A stretch of DNA of 39,271 nucleotides, from assembly GCA_030537155.1 (NCBI GenBank), contig JAUNOH010000006.1:1-39271 (forward strand), given 5' to 3'. This DNA is from Bacillota bacterium. GTDB lineage: Bacteria > Bacillota_I > Bacilli_A > RFN20 > CAG-826. The notes beneath the pieces were generated by a model. That model did not search any database and had not been told where the DNA came from. It saw only the letters and a program-made list of their open reading frames with translations. The first letter of the stretch is position 1, and each line of letters begins with the position of its first letter. This document shows positions 17,264 through 25,438 of the stretch, in pieces. Made by a program: the position numbers and the translations under genes.

Positions 17264-18469
17264 ATGGAATTTCCAAAGAGAAAGAATTATATCGACCTCG
17301 TTAAACCTCTTTTAGATGATGAGCGCATAAAGGTTATCTATGGACCACCTGGGTGTGGGAAGACCTCTTTCCTAATGGAAATCAGGGGAGAACTCTCGAA
17401 AAGAAAGGTTCTTCCTTCGCACGTCGTTTACTTAAACCTTTCAGACAGGGCAAATGGCGGATGGAGGAGCCTTCACAAGGAACTGCGTTCCCACATTCGA
17501 GATGGCAAGCGCTATTACTTCCTTTTGGATCAAATCGGTTCCGTCGAAGACTTCCAGGAAGCCTTGCTCTCCTTGAAGGACAACTATATCTGCTCAATCT
17601 TTATTACGGACTCGGATTCCGAACTCATGAGCCGTATAGCAGGTGGCCTAAGGGAGTCCGACTGCGTTGAATTCTTTTTGAACACATTATCGTGGGACGA
17701 GGCTTCCTCGCTGTATAAAAACGCGAATGTAGTTCTAGCGGGGGCTTCCCCCGAGGATGATTACCTATTTTATGGCGGGCTGCCTGAGAGGTTTCTTAGA
17801 GACGAGGACCCCAGAATCTTCTTGCCCAAGCTTTTGAGGAGTGTGCTTTACGAGGAGATTTACCAAAAGCACAGGTATCTCAATTTAAAGGCATTTTACG
17901 AGGCCACTAGTTTGATTTTCTCCTCTTGCGGTCATCTTTATTCCGGCGAAAAGATCTCTAAGGCATTGAAGAGAAAAAGAATCTCGGTCGACCGAACGAC
18001 CGTCGATCGATATGTTTCATATCTTCTTTCAACCTTTCTTTTGCGAGAAATCGTTCCCGAATGCGAAACCGGCCTTTCCCGGAATAGGGGGATGAGGATG
18101 TTTTATGCGGTTGATAACGGATTGCTTTTTGCCTCGGGATGTAATGATGTTGCCTCCTATATTAAGAACGCCCTCTTTAACCACATACTTCTTGAAGGGT
18201 ATGAAGTTTCTTATCTCAAGACATACAGGGGCGCTATCGACTTTAGAGTAAAAAGTGGTGGCAAGCAGGCTTTGGTCGTTGCCTGCCCTTACATCTCCAA
18301 TCTCGATGATGAGGAAAAGAAATCCCTTATTTCTAGATTCGGCCCCGTCCAATCTCTTTGCCCAAAATACATTGTTTCTTTAGATAAAATCGACTATTCG
18401 TTCATGGGCATGATCAATATCAACCTATTTGATTTCTTGTCCGGCAAAGTCCAGCTTGTTCTTTCCTAA
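17264..18469 (+). CDS. AAA_14/DUF4143-type ATPase (401 aa)
   Basis: This belongs to the widespread bacterial and archaeal family of P-loop ATPases joined to a C-terminal DUF4143 domain. Walker A is GPPGCGKTS near residues 26-34. The Walker B stretch reads YYFLLDQIG, where the family usually has FLDEIQ, so the catalytic Glu is Gln here. The middle (about 180-290) is helical, with a winged-helix-like region and the FYAVDNGLLFA motif typical of DUF4143. The C-terminal restriction-nuclease-like part keeps IDF but has LVVAC where active nucleases have (I/V)EVK. The cellular role of the family is not settled. The gene appears monocistronic, and its third positions look more AT-rich than those of the surface genes. 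Confidence 0.78.
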   Translation: MEFPKRKNYIDLVKPLLDDERIKVIYGPPGCGKTSFLMEIRGELSKRKVLPSHVVYLNLSDRANGGWRSLHKELRSHIRDGKRYYFLLDQIGSVEDFQEALLSLKDNYICSIFITDSDSELMSRIAGGLRESDCVEFFLNTLSWDEASSLYKNANVVLAGASPEDDYLFYGGLPERFLRDEDPRIFLPKLLRSVLYEEIYQKHRYLNLKAFYEATSLIFSSCGHLYSGEKISKALKRKRISVDRTTVDRYVSYLLSTFLLREIVPECETGLSRNRGMRMFYAVDNGLLFASGCNDVASYIKNALFNHILLEGYEVSYLKTYRGAIDFRVKSGGKQALVVACPYISNLDDEEKKSLISRFGPVQSLCPKYIVSLDKIDYSFMGMININLFDFLSGKVQLVLS

Positions 18470-18495
18470 AATGCCCTCGTTAACCAATATTTGCT

Positions 18496-18518
18496 TTTGG
18501 GAAATATAGTTTCCCAAA
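18496..18518 (+). repeat. 9-bp inverted repeat upstream of the LPG-synthase-like gene
   Basis: TTTGGGAAA and TTTCCCAAA flank a 5-base TATAG spacer exactly. No T-run follows, so it does not look like a terminator. It lies 18 bases upstream of the presumed -10 element and could be an operator. Confidence 0.45.
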
Positions 18519-18535
18519 TGAAGTGTTTAATAAGT

Positions 18536-18541
18536 TAAAAT
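18536..18541 (+). promoter_or_regulatory. -10-like element of the membrane protein-glycosyltransferase unit
   Basis: TAAAAT lies 9 bases before ATG 18551, predicting a leader of about 2-3 bases with no Shine-Dalgarno sequence. Confidence 0.35.
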
Positions 18542-18550
18542 ATTCCCCGT

Positions 18551-20131
18551 ATGCCCGAAGTTTCCAGCGAAGCAACAAAATCACAGCGAAAGAAGGGGAT
18601 GGCAAAATACCTTCTTTATATCGTCATCGTTTTAGGTGCGACTGGTATTTCTTTAGCTTCCTCTCTCTGGGGCCAAGTCGAACAGGTAGGAGCTGCTCTC
18701 GCAGGTGCTGACTGGCGTTGGGTTTTGATATTTGCAGGTGTGGTTTTCCTCACCTTCTTTATCGAAGCCCTCATTATCAAGATTTTTGTTCGTCTTTATA
18801 CTAGGAAATACATGCTTTATCGTGGCTTTGCCGCCGCCATGATTGGCGATTTCTATAACAACGTTACCCCCTCGGCTTCCGGTGGCCAGATTATGCAGGT
18901 TTACACATTGAAGAAGCAGGGGATTCAGGTCTCAAACGCCGCCTCTATTATGGTCATGTGGTTCATTTTGTACCAATCGACTTTGATTGTAATAGGCATT
19001 GTGACGCTCATTATCAAATGGAATTACGTAATGGAGATGGAGCCGATCACGGTTTTGGGAATCTCCCTCCCGATGCTTCCTGTTGTTCTCTTGGGGTTTG
19101 CCCTCAACATGATTACCATCGTTTTGCTTTTGACGATGAGTTATTCCCACCATCTTCATAATTTCATCCTCCATTACGTCATTAATTTTCTCGCCAAATT
19201 GAAGCTCGTTCGCAATCCAGACAAGACAAGAGAAAATCTCAGGGTCCAAGTCGAGAACTTCAAAATCGAATTGCGGCGTCTTCAGGCCAATGTCCCTGTT
19301 ACGGTATTAATCGTTCTTCTCTTTGCCGTTTACATCTTTATTAAAGATGCGATGCCGTATTTTTCGTTTATGTCGGTAGCGTCTACAACCGATTGGGTCC
19401 GCTATGAATTTGATTTCTTGGACATGATCAACTGCGCTTGGTTGGGCTCCCTGCACCAGATGTGCGCCGGTATTATTCCTCTGCCTGGTTTAGCTGGCGT
19501 TTCCGAATACTTCTTCACTCAAATTTATTATTCCTATTTAAGCCAAACCTTCTTATGGCCCAATTATAACGTTGCGAGTTTGTCCGCTACTCAGGCAGCT
19601 TTGGTTAGCACTAGGCTTAACGCCGCGCAAATCCTTTGGCGTACCATGACTTATCACGCTGTTACTTTGGTCACAGGTGTTGTCTCGGCCCTATATCGTC
19701 CGCGTCCTCGTTCAGAAATGCTCACCGCCCCAAATCGCCAAACTTTTGTCGACCTTCAGCTCGCTACTTTTGACGAGAGGAAAAAGTCTTCCGATACGAT
19801 GTATGAAACCCGCCAAATGTCCAGGAAGAAGATCCAGTCAAAGTTGGAGAAAACCGAAGTGCCGAAAGACACGTTTAGCGGCCGCAGAGATTATCAAAAT
19901 TCCGTGGATAATTCCGAGGAATTGAAGCGCCTCTTGGATGAGGCTCCCCCGATTGTGCCTTCGCCTGCTAGCAAACCTGCTAAAATTTCAGAGAAGAAGG
20001 TCGCTCCATCTGCTTCGAAAACGAACGTGAAGGAGAAAAAGGCAAAGCAAAAGCCTACCAAAGAGAAGGCTTCCAAAAATGCGAGCAAGGCTTCTAACAA
20101 TGACTGGGATTGGGATGAATTCGAGATTTAG
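18551..20131 (+). CDS. LPG-synthase-type integral membrane protein with basic tail (526 aa)
   Basis: The first ~385 residues form a multi-pass membrane domain of the lysylphosphatidylglycerol synthase TM/UPF0104 (MprF flippase-like) family, with characteristic stretches such as YNNVTPSASGGQIMQVYTLKKQG and LGSLHQMCAGIIPLPGLAGVSEYFF. It has no soluble aminoacyl-transferase domain, so it is not a full MprF. From about residue 400 there is a cytoplasmic, low-complexity tail rich in Lys, Ser, Pro and Ala, ending in the acidic-aromatic sequence WDWDEFEI. The stop is 3 bases before a lipid-type glycosyltransferase gene. Together they suggest synthesis and transbilayer movement of a glycolipid or polymer precursor; this is inference. 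Confidence 0.85.
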   Translation: MPEVSSEATKSQRKKGMAKYLLYIVIVLGATGISLASSLWGQVEQVGAALAGADWRWVLIFAGVVFLTFFIEALIIKIFVRLYTRKYMLYRGFAAAMIGDFYNNVTPSASGGQIMQVYTLKKQGIQVSNAASIMVMWFILYQSTLIVIGIVTLIIKWNYVMEMEPITVLGISLPMLPVVLLGFALNMITIVLLLTMSYSHHLHNFILHYVINFLAKLKLVRNPDKTRENLRVQVENFKIELRRLQANVPVTVLIVLLFAVYIFIKDAMPYFSFMSVASTTDWVRYEFDFLDMINCAWLGSLHQMCAGIIPLPGLAGVSEYFFTQIYYSYLSQTFLWPNYNVASLSATQAALVSTRLNAAQILWRTMTYHAVTLVTGVVSALYRPRPRSEMLTAPNRQTFVDLQLATFDERKKSSDTMYETRQMSRKKIQSKLEKTEVPKDTFSGRRDYQNSVDNSEELKRLLDEAPPIVPSPASKPAKISEKKVAPSASKTNVKEKKAKQKPTKEKASKNASKASNNDWDWDEFEI

Positions 20132-20134
20132 CTT

Positions 20135-21310
20135 ATGAATGTTGTTTTGTTTTGCGATACATATCCGCCCGAGATCAACGGTGTTGCTACCTCGATTTTC
20201 TATTTGCATCAGACCCTGGTTGAGCATGGCCATAAGTGCCTCGTGGTGACGACCAATCCCTATACTGACTCTCTTTTAAGAGAGGGGGATATCATCAGGC
20301 TCCCCGGTTTAAAACTGAAGAAATTATATGGTTACCGCATTGCCGGGATCTTCAACCGCGGCGCCTTCGAGATGATCAAGGAATTCGGTCCAGATGTTAT
20401 CCACATCAACCATGATGGTCCGGTAGGGCAGTTTGGCGGAATATCTGCCAAAAGGCTCGCTGTTCCGACCGTCTACACCTATCACACGATGTATGAGGAC
20501 TATAGTTATTACTTCACTAAAGGGCTTTTTGACCGCGCGGTAAGGCATATAGTCCAGGCCTACACCCGTTATAAGTCGAACGTGACTTCCGAATTTATCG
20601 CCCCTAGCCAGAAGACGAAGGATTATCTCCGCTCCATTGGCGTCGACTCTTACATCAACGTTATCCCCACTGGCATTGATTTCTCGCGCTTTAATCGTGA
20701 GAAGGAAAAACCGGAAGAGACGCAAAAGCTTAGGCATAGCCTCGGAATAGCCGACGATGAATTCGTCCTCCTTTCTCTAGGCCGCGTGGCGAAGGAAAAG
20801 AGTCTCGACGTCGTACTAAGCGGCTTTGCCAGCTATCTTAAAAGGGAAGACGCCAAGCCAATTCGGCTCGTCATCGTTGGCACCGGTCCGGAGATCGACA
20901 TCTATGTGCAGATGGCAAAGGACCTCGGCGTCTACGAAAAAACTGTTTTCGTCGGAGCCGTCCCCCCGGATCAAACCTATAAATACTACTGGCTCGGCGA
21001 TTGCTTTGTCTCGGCCTCTTTGACTGAGACCCAGGGCCTGACCTTTATGGAATCCATGGCGGCTTCAGTGCCTGTTCTAGCCCGTTATGATGACAATTTG
21101 GCCGGCACGATATCCGATAGAAAAACCGGCTTCTTCTTTTATGACGAATCGGATTTTGGGAATGTGCTTTCGGAGATAGTAAATATGGATGAAAGCAGGC
21201 GGAAAGAAATCATCGCGGAAGCTCTTGAAGCCATTGACAAATACTCCCTGGAGAATTTCTTCAAAAACGTAATGGAGGTTTATCAGCGTGCCGTCACAAA
21301 AAGCTGGTAA
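20135..21310 (+). CDS. GT4-family glycosyltransferase, diacylglycerol glucosyltransferase-like (391 aa)
   Basis: This is a GT-B fold retaining glycosyltransferase. The N-terminal domain begins MNVVLFCDTYPPEINGVATS, a signature of the GT4 group that includes processive and mono-glucosyl diacylglycerol synthases of Bacillota and Acholeplasma. Further motifs are YHTMYEDY near 112-119, PTGIDFSRF near 182-190, SLGRVAKEKSLD in the donor domain, and the EX7E element ETQGLTFME near 297-305. I infer transfer of a sugar from a nucleotide donor to a membrane lipid on the cytoplasmic face. No clear Shine-Dalgarno is present, and translation is probably coupled to the gene 3 bases upstream. It overlaps recX. 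Confidence 0.87.
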   Translation: MNVVLFCDTYPPEINGVATSIFYLHQTLVEHGHKCLVVTTNPYTDSLLREGDIIRLPGLKLKKLYGYRIAGIFNRGAFEMIKEFGPDVIHINHDGPVGQFGGISAKRLAVPTVYTYHTMYEDYSYYFTKGLFDRAVRHIVQAYTRYKSNVTSEFIAPSQKTKDYLRSIGVDSYINVIPTGIDFSRFNREKEKPEETQKLRHSLGIADDEFVLLSLGRVAKEKSLDVVLSGFASYLKREDAKPIRLVIVGTGPEIDIYVQMAKDLGVYEKTVFVGAVPPDQTYKYYWLGDCFVSASLTETQGLTFMESMAASVPVLARYDDNLAGTISDRKTGFFFYDESDFGNVLSEIVNMDESRRKEIIAEALEAIDKYSLENFFKNVMEVYQRAVTKSW

Positions 21311-22082
21311 TGAAATCATCAAGATCTCTCATTCGAAGGGTCAGATAAAGCTTTTCCTCCTCGATGAGGAAATCACGTTAAGCGAAAACTCATTCACCGA
21401 CTTCACCCTTTACGAAGGAAAGAAGTTGACAGCCAAAGAAGTTGACTCCATCAAGGAGGCATCGAGGCTGGATCCGCTGCAGAAATATGCCTTATCCTGT
21501 CTTTCCAAAGGGAGCCTGAGTGAAAAGGAGCTCGGCGAGAAGCTTTATAGGCGCGGGGCTCGAAAGCTAGAAGTTTATACGATAGCGAAAAACCTTAAAA
21601 AAGCCGGTCTGCTGGACGATGAGGCCTACGCCCGGGAATTTGCCCAGGAGGTCGCCGATTTCCGCCTCTATGGCCGAAATAAGATTGTTTTTGAGCTTCG
21701 GAAGCGGGGGATTGCGGATAAGCTTATCCAGGATGTTCTTCCCAGCGAGGAAAAGGAAAAACAAAAAGCGGAACGCTATTTGGAGACTCTCGGCAAAAAG
21801 CTGGCTCACGAGAATTCAAGGCGTCGGAGGCAAAAAGCCTTCCAGGCCCTAGTTACCCGCGGCTTTGAAGAAGGGCTAAGCCATTCGTTGGCCGATTCTC
21901 TTCCGGATAATGAGGCGTCTTCCGAGCGGGAGAAACTTCAGGTGGAGTATGATAAGGCCAAGCTTAGATATTCGAGGAAGCACTCCGGATACCAGCTTCG
22001 ACAGAAACTATCCGCCTATCTGCTTTCCCGGGGATACTCTTACGAAGACATCAATTCACTGATACAGGAGGACGAATTATGA
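21288..22082 (+). CDS. recX: Regulatory protein RecX
   Basis: RecX modulates RecA filament growth. The protein has the typical tandem three-helix repeats: ALSCLSKGSLSEKELGEKLYRRG, then LLDDEAYAREFAQE and YGRNKIVFELRKRGI, and later a repeat ending LLSRGYSYEDINSLI. At 264 aa it is the long form found in Bacilli. The N-terminal ~60 residues are a poorly conserved beta segment, also usual in that form. The start is GTG 21288, with GGAGG nine bases upstream, inside the glycosyltransferase gene (23-base overlap). Its stop overlaps the ATG of the next gene. No recA is in the window, and no LexA-type box was recognised. Confidence 0.9.
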   Translation: MPSQKAGNEIIKISHSKGQIKLFLLDEEITLSENSFTDFTLYEGKKLTAKEVDSIKEASRLDPLQKYALSCLSKGSLSEKELGEKLYRRGARKLEVYTIAKNLKKAGLLDDEAYAREFAQEVADFRLYGRNKIVFELRKRGIADKLIQDVLPSEEKEKQKAERYLETLGKKLAHENSRRRRQKAFQALVTRGFEEGLSHSLADSLPDNEASSEREKLQVEYDKAKLRYSRKHSGYQLRQKLSAYLLSRGYSYEDINSLIQEDEL

Positions 22083-23020
22083 AAACGATTGCCGAATTGA
22101 CCGACGGGCTGCATTTCTTTGGGCAGCTTTTGGTATGCGCCTGCAGCAAGGGCGTCACCTCTCAGTCGAAGAAATACCTGACCATCACCTTCCAGGACGC
22201 CACCGGCACCATTGAGGCCAAGAGGTGGGACCCCAATGAGGGGGAAGAAGATATTTTCCTACCAGGGAATATCGTCCAAGTCGATGCCGAGGTGATCTCT
22301 TATAAAGACCATCTCCAAATGAAGGTCCTTTCCGGGGAAAAGATTCCCGCGGACAACATCGATTTCTCGCGTTTCGTGCCCTCCTCGCCCATCCCGCAAG
22401 CCGAATTGGAGGCTAAATTGGACGCTTATTTGGATTCGCTTTCTAATCCGGAGGTCGCCAAAATCACCAAGCATGTCGTCTCCAAATTCCGCGATAGGAT
22501 GGTCCAGTGGCCGGCCGCCGTCAGAAATCATCATAACTATGTTTCCGGTTTGCTCCATCATTCCATCTCGATGGCGGATTTGGCCGAGCAGATCTGCAAA
22601 CTATATCCCCAATTGAATAGGGACGTTTTGATCGCCGGCACCATCATCCACGATTTGGGGAAGACCATCGAATTATCGGGCCCGGTCGCCACGACCTTTA
22701 CCCTTGAGGGGAAACTATTGGGCCATATCTCCATCATGCAGGCCGAGCTTAGGCAAGCAGCCAAGGAAGTGGGGCTGGAGGGGAGCGAAGTCGCCATCTG
22801 CCTAGAGCATATGGTTTTATCCCACCACGGAAAGCCCGAATTTGGCTCCCCCGTCATGCCTTTGACCAGGGAGGCCCAGGCTTTGGCTATGATCGATGAC
22901 TTCGACGCCAAGATGATGATTCTGGACAAAGCCTTCGTGGGCGTTGAGCCCGGTGGCTTCACCTCCAAAATCTTCACGATGGACGACCGTTACTTCTATC
23001 TCCCCAAATACGGGAAGTAA
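22079..23020 (+). CDS. yhaM: 3'-5' exoribonuclease YhaM family (313 aa)
   Basis: The N-terminal OB-fold (about 10-90) contains the SKKYLTITFQDATGTIEAKRWD strand pattern of nucleic-acid-binding domains. The C-terminal HD hydrolase domain shows HNYVSGLLHHS near residue 157, IIHDLGKT near 190 and LSHHGKPEFGSPVMP near 252. This order is that of YhaM, a metal-dependent 3'-5' exoribonuclease of Bacillota involved in RNA trimming and decay. The start is fixed by AGGAGG six bases upstream; the ATG overlaps the recX stop (ATGA). A bidirectional terminator follows. Confidence 0.92.
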   Translation: MKTIAELTDGLHFFGQLLVCACSKGVTSQSKKYLTITFQDATGTIEAKRWDPNEGEEDIFLPGNIVQVDAEVISYKDHLQMKVLSGEKIPADNIDFSRFVPSSPIPQAELEAKLDAYLDSLSNPEVAKITKHVVSKFRDRMVQWPAAVRNHHNYVSGLLHHSISMADLAEQICKLYPQLNRDVLIAGTIIHDLGKTIELSGPVATTFTLEGKLLGHISIMQAELRQAAKEVGLEGSEVAICLEHMVLSHHGKPEFGSPVMPLTREAQALAMIDDFDAKMMILDKAFVGVEPGGFTSKIFTMDDRYFYLPKYGK

Positions 23021-23031
23021 AAGCAAAAATA

Positions 23032-23066
23032 AAACCGCATCGACCAATAATCGCGATGCGGTTTTT
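23032..23066. terminator. Bidirectional terminator between yhaM and the HIT gene
   Basis: AAACCGCATCG and CGATGCGGTTT form an 11-bp stem around an 11-base loop, with T-rich sequence on the 3' side of either strand. It separates convergent genes. Confidence 0.9.
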
Positions 23067-23068
23067 CT

Positions 23069-23485
23069 TTAGTTGATGGCTTTGCTTAGGTCGGCCGCCA
23101 GCCTTGGCAGATCCATGCCGCTGGTATCCTGGCCCTTCATGGTGATTTGGAAACCGCCTTCCCCGCCCATATAACGCGGGATGACGTGGACGTGGAAGTG
23201 CATGACCGATTGGCCGGCCACCTCATTCACATTGGTGAGGATATTGACCCCTTTGGCCCCGAGAATGGCCATTTCGGCTTGTCCGATGCGCTGGGCGACG
23301 TCGAATACCTTATGCATGGTTTCGGCCGGGCAGGAGAGGAAATTGTCGTAATGCTTTTTCGGAATCACAAGGGTGTGTCCCCTGGTGGTTTGGGAGATGT
23401 CGAGGAAGGCCAAGACATCATCGTCTTCATAAACCTTTGTCGAGGGGATTTCGCCCCTGATGATGCGGCAGAATATATCGTCCAT
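23069..23485 (-). CDS. HIT-family nucleotide hydrolase (138 aa)
   Basis: A histidine-triad protein of the Hint/FHIT group, which hydrolyses nucleoside phosphoramidates or dinucleotides. The N-terminal DDIFCRIIRGEIPSTKVYEDDDVLAFLDI and GHTLVIPKKH segments are typical, and the triad is HFHVHVIPR near the C-terminal third. I selected ATG 23485 because GGAGG lies five bases before it; the longer TTG-initiated frame would start in that ribosome binding site. It lies downstream of the lipoprotein gene, separated by a terminator, so it probably has its own promoter. Confidence 0.93.
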   Translation of the reverse strand: MDDIFCRIIRGEIPSTKVYEDDDVLAFLDISQTTRGHTLVIPKKHYDNFLSCPAETMHKVFDVAQRIGQAEMAILGAKGVNILTNVNEVAGQSVMHFHVHVIPRYMGGEGGFQITMKGQDTSGMDLPRLAADLSKAIN

Positions 23486-23492
23486 AAATGCC

Positions 23493-23532
23493 TCCAAAAA
23501 AATAAAGGAGCAACCTGAATTGCTCCTTTATT
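23493..23532 (-). terminator. Terminator downstream of the second lipoprotein gene
   Basis: AATAAAGGAGCAA and TTGCTCCTTTATT form a 13-bp stem with a 6-base loop. On the minus strand a run of T follows directly. Confidence 0.88.
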
Positions 23533-23551
23533 ATAGCTTTATTTTCTGCGA

Positions 23552-25438
23552 TCAATCATCGAATAGATCGGGGAAGGTAGCCTCGAAGTAATCGTAGACG
23601 TAATCGTCGTGATAGGAGATGGCGGCCTGCTCAACATAGTACTGCCTAGCGTTGGAGGTGTAGGAAGTGTTGGAAGAGAGGATGTAACCGATCTGGACGG
23701 CGATTTCATCGCGATAGGAGACGCCGTGGCCACGGGTGTAGGTCAGGCTCGAGGAATCATAGCTCGAGATGCTTCCCAAAGTGGCGGTTTCGCCTCCGGC
23801 CAGGTCATAGTCCCCGCCGACTTTCATTTTAGAGGCCTTGACGGCTTCGTCGACCCTCACGATGTACCAAGTGGAGCTATCGTAGAGGAGAATCGGAGTC
23901 GGGTCTTCGCCGATGTCGGTCGAATCGTCGGTGACGTAGGTCGAACGGCTCAGGTAGTAGTAGTTGTTGACGTAGTAGCCATAGTCGAGATCCTCGTTAC
24001 CATCCTCGTGGGTGGTGGAGGTGTCGACGTCGTTGGCGACGGTGATCTTGAACAACCTTTCGGTGAAGGTGTCGGGCAAGCCCTCGATGGTCGAGGAGGT
24101 GTACCAACCCTCGGTGGTGTCATCGACGGCGATAAGCTCATCGATCTTCAACTCGAGGCCGACTTCGGCAGAGTAGGCACCGGAACCGGTGAAGTCATCA
24201 TAGATGTCGTCATCGTTGTTGAAGCGGGAATCGGTGTTGATTTCCTCGAAGTCTTCGAGGATTCCGCCGAAGGTGGTCTGCTTATAGGCAATGTAGGGGG
24301 TGCTGCCGTCAGACATCTGCGGACGAATCATGTCGCTGGTGGTGAAGCCGGCGCCGGAATAGATTTTGGTAATGGCGCTGACGAGACTGTTCGACAGATT
24401 GCCCCAATCCCAGTAGCCCTTGTATAGGTCATCGAGGAAGTTGAGGTCGTAGAGATTGCCCCAGTAGGCCGTTTTGATGGCCTTGCGCTCAGCGGCATTC
24501 AGGGTGCTGTTGGCGCCCGTCGAAGTGGGATCCCCGGCCAAGACTAATTTGGCGTAGGAGGTCACGAGGTTTTGGGCAGCGGTGGAATAGTCTGAGTTAT
24601 CGGATAAAGCGATGAACTGGAGATTCCTGGCGGCGCTTCTACCCATGACGGAGTAGTTGCGGCTATAGAGGTATTGGGAGACTAGCTGACTGCGGAGGAC
24701 ATCGGGGAGGATCGACCTCTCGATGTAATCCTTATAAACGGTCAGGTAGTCGTCTTGGAAATACTTCTGGACCTGAGTGGTGCCATAGTTGGTGGTGGCA
24801 TCATAGGGGTAGGAGTGCTCGACGTTGACGCCGACGGACACGCCATCGACATAACCCTTGAATTGGGTGTCGGCGACGGGCTCAAGGTCGTAAAGCTGGC
24901 TCTTGATGTCCTTATAGAAGAGTTCCTCGAAGAAGAGGTTGTCTTCGGTGTAGGAGGTATTGCCGACCATGCTCATGAAGGTGCGGTTGATCCTCTCAAG
25001 TAGGAAGTTGAAGAAGATCTGAGCCCTCGTGGAACCCTCGCCTTCGACGGTGCTATCGGGATAGGCGTCGGTGTGGGTGGAGGCAAAGGACGAATAGCTG
25101 TTGTTGGCGTTGACGGTGGAAAGCCCGGTCAAAGTGCTGCCGTTATAGGTGGTGTCGTAGAAAGTGCCCAGCTGGTTGTTGGCGAGGATGAGCAGGATCT
25201 GGTTGAGGACGGTCTCGGAGTTGCTGTCGCCCGAGCTGACCAAGGCATCATAGATTTCCTCGAGGGTGTTTCCGGTGATGTTGAGGTCGGCGACTAGCGA
25301 CTGATTGGCTTCGTCGTTGGTCAATTCGGCTTCGATGGTGGCGCAGCTGGCGACCGCCGTGACGGCGCCCAACATCGTTAAGCCCAGCAAGCCTTTTTTG
25401 AGTAGCTTGTTCTTCTTGTTGCTGTTATTAGTTGGCAT
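23552..25438 (-). CDS. Large lipoprotein of unknown function (628 aa)
   Basis: A lysine-rich n-region and hydrophobic core end in lipobox VASC with Cys32. The mature part is rich in Asp, Ser, Thr, Tyr and Asn. Its first segment (LTNDEANQ...LEEIYDALVSSG...VLNQILLILA) and last segment (EIAVQIGYIL...QYYVEQAAISYHDDYVYDYFEATFPDLF) are helical and resemble the chaperone arms of PrsA/SurA-type proteins, but no parvulin domain is visible. The start at ATG 25438 has AGGAGG seven bases upstream; the in-frame GTG at 25447 overlaps that site. It overlaps the upstream PrsA-like gene by 11 bases, so the two lipoproteins are probably made together and may act as paired extracytoplasmic foldases. That role is inferred. 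Confidence 0.8.
   Translation of the reverse strand: MPTNNSNKKNKLLKKGLLGLTMLGAVTAVASCATIEAELTNDEANQSLVADLNITGNTLEEIYDALVSSGDSNSETVLNQILLILANNQLGTFYDTTYNGSTLTGLSTVNANNSYSSFASTHTDAYPDSTVEGEGSTRAQIFFNFLLERINRTFMSMVGNTSYTEDNLFFEELFYKDIKSQLYDLEPVADTQFKGYVDGVSVGVNVEHSYPYDATTNYGTTQVQKYFQDDYLTVYKDYIERSILPDVLRSQLVSQYLYSRNYSVMGRSAARNLQFIALSDNSDYSTAAQNLVTSYAKLVLAGDPTSTGANSTLNAAERKAIKTAYWGNLYDLNFLDDLYKGYWDWGNLSNSLVSAITKIYSGAGFTTSDMIRPQMSDGSTPYIAYKQTTFGGILEDFEEINTDSRFNNDDDIYDDFTGSGAYSAEVGLELKIDELIAVDDTTEGWYTSSTIEGLPDTFTERLFKITVANDVDTSTTHEDGNEDLDYGYYVNNYYYLSRSTYVTDDSTDIGEDPTPILLYDSSTWYIVRVDEAVKASKMKVGGDYDLAGGETATLGSISSYDSSSLTYTRGHGVSYRDEIAVQIGYILSSNTSYTSNARQYYVEQAAISYHDDYVYDYFEATFPDLFDD

Noticed and set aside
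23609-24427. Long plus-strand open frame of 272 codons rich in Gly, Val and Asp
   Set aside because: It is antisense to the lipoprotein gene, has no ribosome binding site, and its composition mirrors the GAC/ACC-rich codons of the real gene.
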